Made by a program: the position numbers and the translations under genes
In this document: positions 51,465 through 60,579 of the stretch, piece after piece
Layout: every line of letters starts with the position of its first letter
How positions within the stretch are numbered: the stretch's first letter is position 1
Assembly: GCA_965262875.1 (NCBI GenBank)
Contig: OZ253569.1
Location: 1,426,001 to 1,490,000 of the forward strand
Reading direction: 5' to 3'
DNA from: JBALVT01 sp965262875
GTDB lineage: Bacteria > Pseudomonadota > Gammaproteobacteria > Pseudomonadales > Halieaceae
Length of the DNA stretch: 64,000 bases
The notes under the pieces: generated by a model
The model's database searches: none
Told to the model about the DNA's origin: nothing
What the model saw: the letters and a program-made list of their open reading frames with translations, nothing else

Positions 51465-51950
51465 ATGGACATTCGCAAAGTAAAAAAACTGATCGAATTG
51501 CTGGAAGAGTCCAACATCGACGAGATAGAAATTAAAGAGGGCGAGGAATCGGTGCGCATCAGTCGCAACGGCGCGGCGCAGGCAATGGCCGCGGGTGCGA
51601 TGACTTACGCTGCACCTCCGCATATGCAGCAGATGCAAATGGCGCCGCCACAGGCAGCACCGATTGTAGAAGCGCCAGTTGCAGCTGCTGCACCAGCATC
51701 TGCACTAAGCGCTGAGGGGCATGTGGTTCATTCGCCCATGGTCGGTACGTTCTACCTTTCACCCTCTCCCACATCGCCTACATTTATACAGGTCGGCCAA
51801 ACCGTGAAAATTGGAGATGTCATTTGCATTGTTGAAGCAATGAAAATGATGAACCAAATTGAAGCGGATAAAGCGGGGACTATAGAAGCCATTTTGGTAG
51901 AAGACGGTGAGCCAGTTGAATTCGATCAGCCTCTGGTCTGTATTGTATAG
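51465..51950 (+). CDS. accB: Biotin carboxyl carrier protein of acetyl-CoA carboxylase
   Basis: 161 residues. N-terminal DIRKVKKLIELLEESNIDEI, an alanine/proline/methionine-rich linker (about 45-80, with a run of AAAPASAL), and a C-terminal biotinyl domain with the acceptor lysine in VEAMKMMNQIEADKAG. Carries carboxybiotin between AccC and AccAD. GAGACGA precedes the ATG. Methionine-rich part of the linker (PPHMQQMQMAPPQ) is unusual but in low-complexity sequence. Confidence 0.96.
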   Translation: MDIRKVKKLIELLEESNIDEIEIKEGEESVRISRNGAAQAMAAGAMTYAAPPHMQQMQMAPPQAAPIVEAPVAAAAPASALSAEGHVVHSPMVGTFYLSPSPTSPTFIQVGQTVKIGDVICIVEAMKMMNQIEADKAGTIEAILVEDGEPVEFDQPLVCIV

Positions 51951-51991
51951 CCAGACGCACTGCCCGCCACACATCACCTGAGGAACAAACC

Positions 51992-53341
51992 ATGCCCAAG
52001 CTGGAAAAGGTGCTCATTGCCAACCGCGGGGAAATTGCACTGCGTATATTACGCGCATGTAAAGAGTTAGATATCCAGACAGTCGCCGTTCACTCCAAAG
52101 CAGACGAAGAGCTTATGCACGTCCGGCTCGCCGACGAGTCAGTTTGCATTGGTCCTGCTCCGTCTACAGAGTCTTACCTGAACGTACCGGCGCTGATTAG
52201 TGCAGCCGAAATTACAGAAACTACGGCGATCCATCCTGGCTACGGTTTTCTCGCCGAAAACGCAGACTTTGCCGACCAGGTCGAAAAGAGCGGATTTGTT
52301 TTTATCGGCCCCACTGCCGACACCATTCGCTTGATGGGGGACAAGGTATCTGCCATTGAGGCTATGAAAAAGGCCGGCGTTCCCACCGTTCCAGGGTCTG
52401 ACGGGCCACTGACTGAAGATACTCAACATACCTTGGATGTTGCGCGCAGAATAGGTTATCCAGTGATAATCAAAGCCGCCGCTGGCGGTGGTGGCCGCGG
52501 TATGCGAGTCGTCCACAACGAAGCTGCTCTATTGAACTCTGTACAAGTCACCCAATCTGAGGCGGCGGCAGCTTTCGGCAGCGATGTCGTTTATATCGAA
52601 AAGTTTTTGCAAAAACCCCGGCACGTAGAGATTCAGATATTGGCCGATGGCCAGGGCAACGCTATCCACCTGGGCGACCGGGACTGCTCTTTGCAACGGC
52701 GCCACCAAAAAGTACTTGAAGAAGCACCAGCGCCTGGCATCCCGGACGACATTCGCAATCAAGTCGCCGAAAGCTGCGTCAACGCCTGTATCGACATTGG
52801 CTACCGAGGCGCGGGTACCTTCGAGTTTTTGTATGAAGATGGCGGCTTCTTTTTTATCGAAATGAATACACGCGTCCAAGTAGAGCACCCGGTGACCGAA
52901 ATGATTACCGGTGTCGACATTGTGCGCGAGCAACTGCTCATTGCCAGTGGTGAGCCGCTGTCCTTGAAACAAAGTGATATCAAATTCAGAGGTCATTCCT
53001 TCGAGTGCAGAATCAATGCGGAAGACCCTCAAAACTTTTTACCTTCACCCGGTAAAGTGAAATATTTTCACGCACCTGGTGGCCCAGGAATTAGAGTGGA
53101 CTCCCACCTTTACGATGGCTATACCGTACCCCCGTTCTACGATTCCCTGATTGGCAAGATCATCTCCTATGGAGAAGACCGAGGTATTGCCCTGCGCAGA
53201 ATGCGTCAGGCCCTAGACGAGTTAATCGTTGAAGGGATTCGCACCAACACACCACTGCATCGAGATCTGGTAAGAGACAAGGCCTTCGAAGCCGGCGGAG
53301 TTAGTATTCACTACCTGGAAAGCAAGCTGGAAGACAAGTAG
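51992..53341 (+). CDS. accC: Biotin carboxylase subunit of acetyl-CoA carboxylase
   Basis: 449 residues, ATP-grasp enzyme that carboxylates biotin on AccB. N-terminal KVLIANRGEIALRILRACKE, ATP-binding glycine loop IKAAAGGGGRGMRVV, RDCSLQRRHQKVLEEAPAP, and catalytic IEMNTRVQVEHPVTEM. 41 bases after accB. Its TAG stop shares one base with the prmA GTG. Confidence 0.97.
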   Translation: MPKLEKVLIANRGEIALRILRACKELDIQTVAVHSKADEELMHVRLADESVCIGPAPSTESYLNVPALISAAEITETTAIHPGYGFLAENADFADQVEKSGFVFIGPTADTIRLMGDKVSAIEAMKKAGVPTVPGSDGPLTEDTQHTLDVARRIGYPVIIKAAAGGGGRGMRVVHNEAALLNSVQVTQSEAAAAFGSDVVYIEKFLQKPRHVEIQILADGQGNAIHLGDRDCSLQRRHQKVLEEAPAPGIPDDIRNQVAESCVNACIDIGYRGAGTFEFLYEDGGFFFIEMNTRVQVEHPVTEMITGVDIVREQLLIASGEPLSLKQSDIKFRGHSFECRINAEDPQNFLPSPGKVKYFHAPGGPGIRVDSHLYDGYTVPPFYDSLIGKIISYGEDRGIALRRMRQALDELIVEGIRTNTPLHRDLVRDKAFEAGGVSIHYLESKLEDK

Positions 53342-54228
53342 TGCCCTGGCTGCAATTGCGCCTGGATACACATCCGGGAGAGATTGAGCTTCTCGAAGAC
53401 TTGATGCAAGCCACCGGTGCGGTGGCAGTCACCATGGAAGATAATGCAGATGAACCCGTGCTGGAACCGGGTGTCGGAGAGACTCCGCTGTGGCGCCATA
53501 TCCGACTAACTGGCCTGTACGACGCCAGCGCGGATATGAAAAACGTGTTGGCTAAGTTCCCGGTCGAAGCCATAGAACAGTCCAATCATCGGGTCGAGAT
53601 ACTGGAAGACAAGGACTGGGAGCGGGAGTGGATACAGCACTACCAGCCCATGAAATTTGGAGACCAGCTGTGGATTTGCCCGAGCTGGCTTGAACCCCCC
53701 GACCCCAACGCCATCAATCTACTGCTGGACCCTGGATTAGCTTTTGGTACAGGTACTCACCCGACTACATCACTTTGCCTATCCCAAATCGCCAGGACAC
53801 CTTTGACGGGTCAAAAAATCGTGGACTATGGTTGCGGTTCCGGGATACTCGGGGTCGCCACCCTGAAGTTGGGTGCCGAGTATGTTCTGGGGGTTGATAA
53901 CGACCCACAGGCCCTGGTCGCCAGCCGTGAAAATGCGCACCGCAACGGAATCGCGGATTCCGCGCTAAGCATTGCACTACCGGGTGAGGTAGAACTGCAG
54001 CCACTGGCAGGCGGGATTGATATGGTTATCGCCAATATACTCGCTGGGCCGCTGATGGAGCTGTCCGATATTCTCATCAACTTTTTGAAGCCTGGAGGCA
54101 TTTTGCTTTTGTCTGGGTTAATTGAAGATCAGGCCGAAACACTGATATCTCACTACAGCGATCGTATTTCGCTGAAAGTAGCAGGTCAGTTAGATGGTTG
54201 GATTTGCTTGCGGGGTATCGCCGAGTAA
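53341..54228 (+). CDS. prmA: Ribosomal protein L11 methyltransferase
   Basis: 295 residues from GTG 53341, overlapping accC by one base. N-terminal substrate-binding domain (PWLQLRLDTHPGEIELLEDL), then the SAM domain: VDYGCGSGILGVATLKLGA, GVDNDPQALVASRENAHRN and IANILAGPLMELSD (catalytic N-I-L motif). PGLAFGTGTHPTTSLCL is the family's linker signature. It trimethylates L11; the gene commonly trails accBC. Confidence 0.95.
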   Translation: MPWLQLRLDTHPGEIELLEDLMQATGAVAVTMEDNADEPVLEPGVGETPLWRHIRLTGLYDASADMKNVLAKFPVEAIEQSNHRVEILEDKDWEREWIQHYQPMKFGDQLWICPSWLEPPDPNAINLLLDPGLAFGTGTHPTTSLCLSQIARTPLTGQKIVDYGCGSGILGVATLKLGAEYVLGVDNDPQALVASRENAHRNGIADSALSIALPGEVELQPLAGGIDMVIANILAGPLMELSDILINFLKPGGILLLSGLIEDQAETLISHYSDRISLKVAGQLDGWICLRGIAE

Positions 54229-54245
54229 CTGAGCAATTCGCCGGA

Positions 54246-54955
54246 TTAAGAAACCCAGGCTTTTACCGGCTCAATCAAAAGAGTGGGAATTCCAAGGGCA
54301 TGACTTTTCACCGACGCAACACGCGTCCCGGCCTTACGCCCCACTCTCACCTTCGTAAGTGCAACACCTCGATGCTCCAACTTATCCGAAGTGGTTTCAA
54401 TGTCATCGCATTGCAACGCTACACCCCAAAAGTGGTCCTTTTCCGGCCGGTCTTTATCCGCCTCGATCACCTCAAGCGTGAGCTTCCCCGTTCGGAAAAA
54501 CAACATACGGCCACCCCACTTCGGAACAGTCTTGTCGAGCGCCAGGCGAATACCAAGTTGCTCTCCAAAAAAAGTAACACAGGCATCCGCGTCTAGGGTT
54601 CGCAAGACAATGTGATCAACGCTTAAATCGCTGCAAGCGGCTGGTTGATTGCCTCTGAACAACGTGGTTTGCTGACCATCACATATCTGAAGCGGCAGAT
54701 TGAACGGATTGCTCAACTGCGAATCCATTCGATCATACTCGGTGTTCGCAAATACTAATCCGCAGATCGCGGCCTCAGTTACAGCGTGCTGTCGCAATTC
54801 AATAACAGTGTTTGGAAGGGCAAACCATACACGTTGCTCCCCATCAGGCTCGCCTGCGTCAAAAGCGTCAACTCCCAAGAGAGTAGTTTGTACTCGTCCT
54901 GCGCCGCGATCAGGTCATGCACAGCAATCACAATCCGGTCAATTAATGTGGTCAT
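54246..54955 (-). pseudogene. Two-domain VOC/glyoxalase protein, frameshifted
   Basis: From ATG 54955 the frame gives MTTLIDRIVIAVHDLIAAQD and EYKLL, then after the run CTCTCT at about 54880 the reading must change frame to continue LGVDAFDAGEPDGEQRVWFA and on through a second VOC domain (DLSVDHIVLRTLDADACVTF, FFRTGKLTLEVIEADKDRPE) to the stop at 54246. Removing one TC pair restores LLLGVD. So it is either a slipped-repeat pseudogene, a phase-variable gene, or a sequence error. Alternatively a shorter protein may start at TTG 54878 and lack the first strand. Confidence 0.75.
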
Positions 54956-55194
54956 AGTAATGAATCTACATTTCTTGGGTTTAGTGACAGGCCGTACATA
55001 TGCCCGTCGATGAAAGCGGCTGCCGCATCACAAAGATAGGTTTTGGCAACTGCGCACTGTATCACGGGTAGAAAGGTTGCCCAGAGAATCAGATGCTCTA
55101 ATGGCTTGCGAAGGTAACGTGATATATTGACCGTCTCACAGCGCACTCTCTTTAGAACACAGAAGTTCACCACGAACACAAGCAGGAATGAAAC

Positions 55195-56643
55195 GTGACA
55201 CCAAATGTAAACAGGCGAACCAAAATTGTCGCCACCATCGGTCCGGGCAGCGAGTCAGCTAATATCATCGCTCGTCTTATCTCGACTGGTGTCGATGTTT
55301 TTCGTTTGAATTTCAGTCATGGCACCTCCGGGCACCATGCGCAAGTCGCCGCGACGATACGCAAACAGGCTTCGATCGCGGGAAAATATGTCGGCATACT
55401 TGCCGACCTGCAGGGCCCAAAAATTCGTATTAGTACATTCCGACACGATTCAGTTGAGGTAAATAATGGAGACCGCTTCCGTCTCGATCTAAACCTGGGC
55501 GAGGGTGAAGGCGACAGCAATGCGGTCGGGTTGGACTACAAGGATTTGTGCACCAGTGTTTACTCCGGTGACATCCTCCTGTTGGACGATGGCCGCATCA
55601 GATTACGAGTCGACGATGTGGATGCCACGTCGGTACATTGCACCGTCACGGTAGGAGGTAAGCTCGGATCCAGGAAGGGTATCAACCGCCTCGGAGGAGG
55701 CCTGGCCGCGCCAGCCCTCACCGCAAAAGATATCGCCGATATCGACAGCCTGGCGGAAATAAAACCGGATTTTGTCGCCGTCTCTTTTGTATCGAATGCC
55801 GAGGACATCTTCCAAACTCGAGACCTGTTGTTACAACACGATCTTAAACCGGCCATCATCGCCAAAATCGAACGCGCCGAAGTGGTCGCGGATGATCGAA
55901 TACTCAACGGTATTATCTCAGCATCCTTTGGAATAATGGTGGCTCGCGGTGATCTTGGCGTAGAAGTTGGGGACGCCCAGTTAATTGGTATTCAAAAGGA
56001 TCTAATCTCAAGGGCTAGGAAGATGGACCGAGTGGTCATCACTGCCACGCAAATGATGGAATCGATGATCAGTAGCTCGATGCCAACCCGCGCTGAAGTC
56101 TTTGATGTGGCCAATGCCGTTCTAGACGGAACTGATGCTGTCATGCTCTCGGCTGAAACCGCAGTCGGGAAATACCCGGTGGAAGTAGTGGCCGCGATGT
56201 CAGAAGCTGCTGTTGGTGCCGAGCAGCACCCCGTCGCGAGAACCTCCAGGTACCGTCTTAACAGGCAGTTTGCAAACGCCCAGGAAACCATCGCCATGTC
56301 GGCCATCTATGCGGCAAACCACTATGGAAGCGTACGGGGAATTGCCTGTTTAACAGAATCCGGTACAACACCGTTGCTGATGTCACGCCTCAGTTCGGGC
56401 CTGCCCATTTTCGCCCTCAGTCACAGCAGCGAAACACTGCAAAAGTTAAGTATTTCACGCGGTGTCATCCCTCTGTTTTTCGACGCGGGGGCGTTTGATA
56501 GTGACAGTGTAGAATCCCGAGCTATAGAGTTTCTTAAGGATGGCGGCTATCTGAAAAAGGATGACTCTATCCTACTCACCAAGGGCGCAGTGATGGGGCG
56601 GCCTGGCTCCACCAATATTATGAAAATATTGCCTGTTGTCTGA
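55195..56643 (+). CDS. pyk: Pyruvate kinase
   Basis: 482 residues from GTG 55195 (MTPNVNRRTKIVATIGPGSE). FRLNFSHGTSGHHAQVA, ADLQGPKIRIS, catalytic IIAKIERAEVVADD and MVARGDLGVEVG, and ITATQMMESMISSSMPTRAE are all present; a C-terminal regulatory domain follows. Last step of glycolysis. Its end overlaps the longest glk frame by 8 bases and the real glk start follows 19 bases on, so the two glycolytic genes are one unit. Confidence 0.96.
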   Translation: MTPNVNRRTKIVATIGPGSESANIIARLISTGVDVFRLNFSHGTSGHHAQVAATIRKQASIAGKYVGILADLQGPKIRISTFRHDSVEVNNGDRFRLDLNLGEGEGDSNAVGLDYKDLCTSVYSGDILLLDDGRIRLRVDDVDATSVHCTVTVGGKLGSRKGINRLGGGLAAPALTAKDIADIDSLAEIKPDFVAVSFVSNAEDIFQTRDLLLQHDLKPAIIAKIERAEVVADDRILNGIISASFGIMVARGDLGVEVGDAQLIGIQKDLISRARKMDRVVITATQMMESMISSSMPTRAEVFDVANAVLDGTDAVMLSAETAVGKYPVEVVAAMSEAAVGAEQHPVARTSRYRLNRQFANAQETIAMSAIYAANHYGSVRGIACLTESGTTPLLMSRLSSGLPIFALSHSSETLQKLSISRGVIPLFFDAGAFDSDSVESRAIEFLKDGGYLKKDDSILLTKGAVMGRPGSTNIMKILPVV

Positions 56644-56662
56644 AGAGCAAGACGAAAATATT

Positions 56663-57607
56663 ATGAGCACAAGACTGGTCGCCGATGTTGGTGGCACCAA
56701 TACTCGAATAGCGCTATACGACGCTGAAGCAGAGCAGTTTCGCGGATTGAAAACTTATATCAGCCGCGACTATTCTAAATTCGAGCAAGTCATGGAAGCG
56801 TGGCTGAACACCCGAACTGAAGAAAAACCAGCCCAGTGCTGTATCGCCGTGGCGGCAGCACCCTCAAATGATCTCGTTAGTATGCTCAACATGGATTGGC
56901 GTTTTTCCTGCTCCCAACTAGCAACCCGATTTGGTTTTACCCATTTCAACTGGATTAATGATTTTACGGCCATAGCGCATGCGCTGCCTTATTTGGGCGA
57001 ACAAGACAGGCATTTGGTTCATGCTGGAGAAAAACGGCAGGATCAGAAACTCGCGGCTGTCGGACCCGGCACGGGTCTGGGTGGCGCGACCGTTGAAATC
57101 ATTGATGGTAAACCTCATACCAGCGCCGCAGAGCCAGGCCACACAGGATTGTCTCCTGCTTCCAAGCTCGAGCTTGAGCTGTTTGAAGTCCTGCTAGAAC
57201 GTCACCCAAGTGTTTATGCTGAACTGCTCATCTCGGGGCCCGGCCTGCAGCGCCTCTACTGGACTGTGTGTGGTATGCATTCGCACAAGGGCAGATCCAT
57301 GACGCCGTCTGAGATAACGCTAGGAGCACTGACGGGGGCGGATGAACACTGCGTTCTAGCACTCCAGACTTTTTGCGCGCTGTTGGGTTCACTCTGCGGC
57401 GATTTCGTGTTGTCCAACGGTGCCTACGGGGGCCTATATCTTGCGGGTGGAATCGTTCCTGGGATGATTGATTTTCTCGATAACAGTGAATTTCATTCCC
57501 GGTTTTGCGAAAAAGGCGGGATGCATAGCCATCTCGCTCAGGTTCCAGTATATGTCATCACGCAAGAGCAGCCCGGCTTGATTGGCGCGGCACATGTACC
57601 GTTTTAG
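56663..57607 (+). CDS. glk: Glucokinase
   Basis: 314 residues from ATG 56663 (MSTRLVADVGGTNTRIALYD); the frame opens at 56636 inside pyk but those residues are not conserved. Phosphate-binding DVGGTNTR, catalytic aspartate in NWINDFTAIAHAL, AVGPGTGLGGATVE, AAEPGHTGLSPAS and LAGGIVPGM fit the bacterial Glk family (no ROK zinc motif). First and last steps of glycolysis are thereby encoded together. Confidence 0.95.
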   Translation: MSTRLVADVGGTNTRIALYDAEAEQFRGLKTYISRDYSKFEQVMEAWLNTRTEEKPAQCCIAVAAAPSNDLVSMLNMDWRFSCSQLATRFGFTHFNWINDFTAIAHALPYLGEQDRHLVHAGEKRQDQKLAAVGPGTGLGGATVEIIDGKPHTSAAEPGHTGLSPASKLELELFEVLLERHPSVYAELLISGPGLQRLYWTVCGMHSHKGRSMTPSEITLGALTGADEHCVLALQTFCALLGSLCGDFVLSNGAYGGLYLAGGIVPGMIDFLDNSEFHSRFCEKGGMHSHLAQVPVYVITQEQPGLIGAAHVPF

Positions 57608-57727
57608 TATTGCCTGAAACTCTTTCGCGCCCTACAACCGATGCCGCATACGCAATGTACCAAAGTGCGAAGAACTGCTGTTTTCGACCTCGGGTTCAAA
57701 TTGTGAAATTATTACTTATCCCAAACA

Positions 57728-57889
57728 TTGCAGTTGTTGAAATGAGTGTTAGACTGAAAACGGCTGATTTTTTCAGCAATATTTATGCACGCGCTCGAAG
57801 TACGTTTAGTTCCTCGTTTGTAAATCATAAATAAATACGAACCACTCGGCACCCGGACGGGGAGCCAATAAATAAAACAGGTAATACAT
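57728..57889 (+). promoter_or_regulatory. Promoter and long 5' leader of the cold-shock gene
   Basis: TTGCAG at 57728-57733 and TAGACT at 57750-57755 (16-base spacing) form a plausible promoter, leaving an AT-rich leader of about 125 bases before the ATG at 57890. Long leaders with alternative folds are usual for cspA-type genes. Contains CGGCTGATTTTTTCAGC, a small hairpin. The 57608-57727 part between glk and this promoter shows no gene. Confidence 0.4.
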
Positions 57890-58096
57890 ATGTCTACTAT
57901 CACTGGCACGGTTAAATGGTTTAACGAAAGCAAAGGCTTCGGCTTTATTGAGCGCGAAGATGGGCCTGATGTTTTTGTCCATTTTAGTGCTATCAAGGGC
58001 GATGGTTTCAAGACTCTGGCCGAAGGTCAGAAAGTTGAATTCAGCGTATCCGATGGTCAGAAAGGCCCACAAGCGGACGACGTCGTCCCAGTTTAA
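57890..58096 (+). CDS. Cold-shock domain protein (CspA family)
   Basis: 68 residues, one cold-shock domain. RNP1 KGFGFIERED and RNP2 DVFVHFSAI are intact, in the order MSTITGTVKWFNES first. Binds single-stranded RNA/DNA as a chaperone. ACAGGTAATACAT upstream supplies the ribosome site. Followed by a strong bidirectional terminator at 58113-58171 shared with the convergent TPR gene. Confidence 0.95.
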   Translation: MSTITGTVKWFNESKGFGFIEREDGPDVFVHFSAIKGDGFKTLAEGQKVEFSVSDGQKGPQADDVVPV

Positions 58097-58112
58097 GCGT
58101 TAAACATTCTCA

Positions 58113-58171
58113 GCCGGCAGTAAAATGCCGGCATAAAAAAAGGAGCACATGTGCTCCCTTTTTTATGCCGG
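58113..58171. terminator. Bidirectional terminator with alternative hairpins
   Basis: GGAGCACATGTGCTCC at 58142-58157 is a perfect palindrome between 7 A and 6 T, extended outward by CCGGCAT / ATGCCGG to a stem of about 20 pairs (58128-58171, one mismatch), so it can end transcription in both directions between cspA and the TPR gene. A competing stem GCCGGCA (58113-58119) / TGCCGGC (58126-58132) uses the same left arm. Confidence 0.9.
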
Positions 58172-58187
58172 AATGTTAGGCGTTAGA

Positions 58188-59534
58188 CTAAATATCTTCC
58201 TTAAGCTTCGCCTGACGGTCAAGCTCTGAATCCATATACTTGATCCATTGCTTGGCATACTTTTCCGATCGCTCATCTTTACGTGCAGCAATAAACGCCT
58301 TACGGGCCTTTGAATACTGCTTGTCATTGAAGTAGGCCATGCCCAACACCAAACGCGCTGTGTCAACTCGCTTAACTCCACCTCGACGAAGCCCCTTGTT
58401 CAGCGCGGTAATAGCGTTCTTGAATTGGTCGCCATCTAAGTAAACATTGCCTAGCCGGGCATACAACTCACCTTTGTCAGATTTGGCCGCAGCTGCTTCC
58501 ATCGCGGGTATCGCTTTTTTCACTTCCTGGGCCTGACGCCAGGCATTGCCCACAATTCCGTAATTCCTGGAAGTGCCTTCTACTGACTTATTCTTCAAGC
58601 CTTTGTCCATCACCTTGGCGGCTTTGTAGGGAACCTCTCCGTTCAGGTACAGGTAGGCCATCGTAGTTTGCTCGGTACCCTTGTCCAGCATATCCTGTAC
58701 ATAGGCGGTCTCCATGGCTGCCAACTGCCAGGATTCTTTCTTTTGCTCTCCATACATATGGGATACCTGCACCCAGTACTGCTTTTTGGGGTAATGCTGG
58801 AGCAATATTTCAAGGGTTCTCACAGCATTGGGGATATCATCCTTGTTAAAATAAAGAAAACGGGCCAGGTTGTACCATTGTTCTTTGGGTGTTTTGCCTT
58901 TTTCGTTGTACATCGAAATGGCTTTTTCAGTGTTAACAAGCGCCTTGTCGTAGTCCTTCTGTTGATAATACCCCTGCGCTAACAATATATAAGCACTAGC
59001 CGGAGGGTTTTCCGTTACCTCAAACCACTCAAGCAAAGCGTTTATACCTCGCGTCCACTGCTCTTGCACGAAATATAACTGAGCGATGGTGTACTTGGTG
59101 TTGATCTCCATGGCCAGAGGAATGTCGGGCTGGGCAACCACTTTTTCATATTGCCTTAGGGCCCCCGCATAATCTTCCACCGAGTAATAGATAAAGGCAT
59201 AAAGATTATAGACATTGGCAAGTTCATAACTGTTGAGTGCCTTCTTGCCCTCAGTGTCGATCATCCTGTCCAAAACACCGCGGGCTGTTTTCCAATCCTT
59301 TGCTTCTGCCGCAGCCTGAGCCTCGGATAGCTTTTCATACACTTTATTGCGCAGGGCTGGTGTGCGACGCGTTTCCTGGGGCTTCTTCTTGGCCTGCTCC
59401 TCCTGTGCATCTGCGGATGAAAAAGGCGCATAGCCCAGCGTGGTTTGCAAGGCACTGAAAGTAACCTGGGTAGCGATCACTGGTACCGCAAAAATGAGAG
59501 CACGGGACCAGGTAGGGATATTAAACAATTTCAT
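58188..59534 (-). CDS. TPR protein of the TonB operon
   Basis: 448 residues. N-terminal signal peptide or anchor (LIFAVPVIATQVTFSALQTT), a charged linker, then about ten TPR-like helical pairs from residue 60 on (AQAAAEAKDWKTARGVLDRM; EDYAGALRQYEKVVAQ; KDYDKALVNTEKAISMYNEK; DQFKNAITALNKGLRRG; KQYSKARKAFIAARKDERSE). Presumably periplasmic. Last gene of the seven-gene operon, 15 bases after tonB. TPR proteins of this type accompany TtpC-ExbB-ExbD-TonB sets in marine gammaproteobacteria; a role in assembling or coupling the TonB machine is inferred. Confidence 0.85.
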   Translation of the reverse strand: MKLFNIPTWSRALIFAVPVIATQVTFSALQTTLGYAPFSSADAQEEQAKKKPQETRRTPALRNKVYEKLSEAQAAAEAKDWKTARGVLDRMIDTEGKKALNSYELANVYNLYAFIYYSVEDYAGALRQYEKVVAQPDIPLAMEINTKYTIAQLYFVQEQWTRGINALLEWFEVTENPPASAYILLAQGYYQQKDYDKALVNTEKAISMYNEKGKTPKEQWYNLARFLYFNKDDIPNAVRTLEILLQHYPKKQYWVQVSHMYGEQKKESWQLAAMETAYVQDMLDKGTEQTTMAYLYLNGEVPYKAAKVMDKGLKNKSVEGTSRNYGIVGNAWRQAQEVKKAIPAMEAAAAKSDKGELYARLGNVYLDGDQFKNAITALNKGLRRGGVKRVDTARLVLGMAYFNDKQYSKARKAFIAARKDERSEKYAKQWIKYMDSELDRQAKLKEDI

Positions 59535-59549
59535 GACGCTCCAACTGCT

Positions 59550-60152
59550 CTACTGTTCCAACTCATAAGTAAACTTGTTTTGTACACCTGCCACTGCAAT
59601 AGGCTCACCGTCCACAACTCTTGGCTTGTACTTGAATTTCGTCGCGGCCTTAACAGAGGCTCTGTCAAACACACCCGATGGTGAACAATCAACTGCAACG
59701 GGATCGCGAATCGAACCGGTCTTGGTCACGGTGTACTCGACGATGCAGTAGCCGGAGATGCCACGGGTCTGGGCGCGTCTAGGGTAGATCGGCGCAACCT
59801 TTACAATCGGCAGGTACTCACCGTCACCGGAAGACATGCCGCTAGATGTAATCTCTACATTAATGCTGGCCGTGGGTGCAGTGTTCGCGATATCAGTATC
59901 CATATCGAGACTTATCTGGGCCATTTCCAGCTCGGGCGGTGGCTCCTCCGGCTCTTCGGCCTTTTCCGGCTTCTTGGTAGTTGTATCCAGCTTTATCTCT
60001 TCATCCGGCTGAACCAGTTCGGCAATCTTGCTGTTTGAGACTTCCGGGTTTTCAAAGTCGCGATCAATCAAACTGTTCATAATCAGAAACAGTCCCACCA
60101 CAACGGGGACAGAAACTATTATTGCAAACATCATTCTCAGTGAACTATTCAT
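59550..60152 (-). CDS. tonB: TonB energy transducer
   Basis: 200 residues. Membrane anchor (FAIIVSVPVVVGLFLIMNSL, about 9-28), a glutamate/proline/lysine-rich spacer (KKPEKAEEPEEPPPELEM), and the C-terminal TonB domain (PIVKVAPIYPRRAQTRGISG, YCIVEYTVTKTGSIRDPVAV, FDRASVKAATKFKYKPRVVD). The short spacer resembles TonB2-type proteins. It passes the proton-motive force from ExbB/ExbD/TtpC to outer-membrane receptors. Five bases after exbD. Confidence 0.92.
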   Translation of the reverse strand: MNSSLRMMFAIIVSVPVVVGLFLIMNSLIDRDFENPEVSNSKIAELVQPDEEIKLDTTTKKPEKAEEPEEPPPELEMAQISLDMDTDIANTAPTASINVEITSSGMSSGDGEYLPIVKVAPIYPRRAQTRGISGYCIVEYTVTKTGSIRDPVAVDCSPSGVFDRASVKAATKFKYKPRVVDGEPIAVAGVQNKFTYELEQ

Positions 60153-60157
60153 TGCGC

Positions 60158-60568
60158 TTACCCCGCATCAGTCGTGGAAGCGCAAAGCGGCGCGTCCATC
60201 AGGGGTTTAAGGGCAGCCAGCAATTCGCTAAGAACTGAAGTCGGTGCAGCAACGTCCGCCTGAATCACGAAATTCGCTTTCGGCGCCTCCTTCTTAGCCG
60301 CTTCCGCCAGACGGAAAGCGCGTCCAATGGGGACCTGTTTCTTATCGTAGTAGATGTCACCCACCGCAGTGACAGCAAAAATGATAGTGCCGCGCTCACA
60401 GGGGTTGGTGGTGAGGGCCTGGGCCCTTTCAATGTCGATGCCCGGCTCCTTCACGAAGGATGAGGTCACAATAAAAAAGATTAGCATGATGAACACAACG
60501 TCCAGCATCGGGGTCAGGTCAATTTCACCTTCGCCACCTCCGTCCGTCGTTCGCCCTTTTGCTGTCAT
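60158..60568 (-). CDS. exbD: ExbD/TolR family protein, second copy
   Basis: 136 residues from ATG 60568 (MTAKGRTTDGGGEGEIDLTP); an earlier start at 60604 would overlap the other exbD gene. GEIDLTPMLDVVFIMLIFFI contains the membrane aspartate needed for proton flow, and a periplasmic domain of about 80 residues follows. C-terminal LKPLMDAPLCASTTDA lacks the usual hydrophobic end. Paralogue of the gene just upstream; the two may form a mixed ExbD dimer. Confidence 0.9.
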   Translation of the reverse strand: MTAKGRTTDGGGEGEIDLTPMLDVVFIMLIFFIVTSSFVKEPGIDIERAQALTTNPCERGTIIFAVTAVGDIYYDKKQVPIGRAFRLAEAAKKEAPKANFVIQADVAAPTSVLSELLAALKPLMDAPLCASTTDAG

Positions 60569-60579
60569 ACCACGCCTGC

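Noticed and set aside
57685..57720. tRNA-like GGGTTCAAATTG
   Set aside because: No acceptor or anticodon stems can be formed around it.
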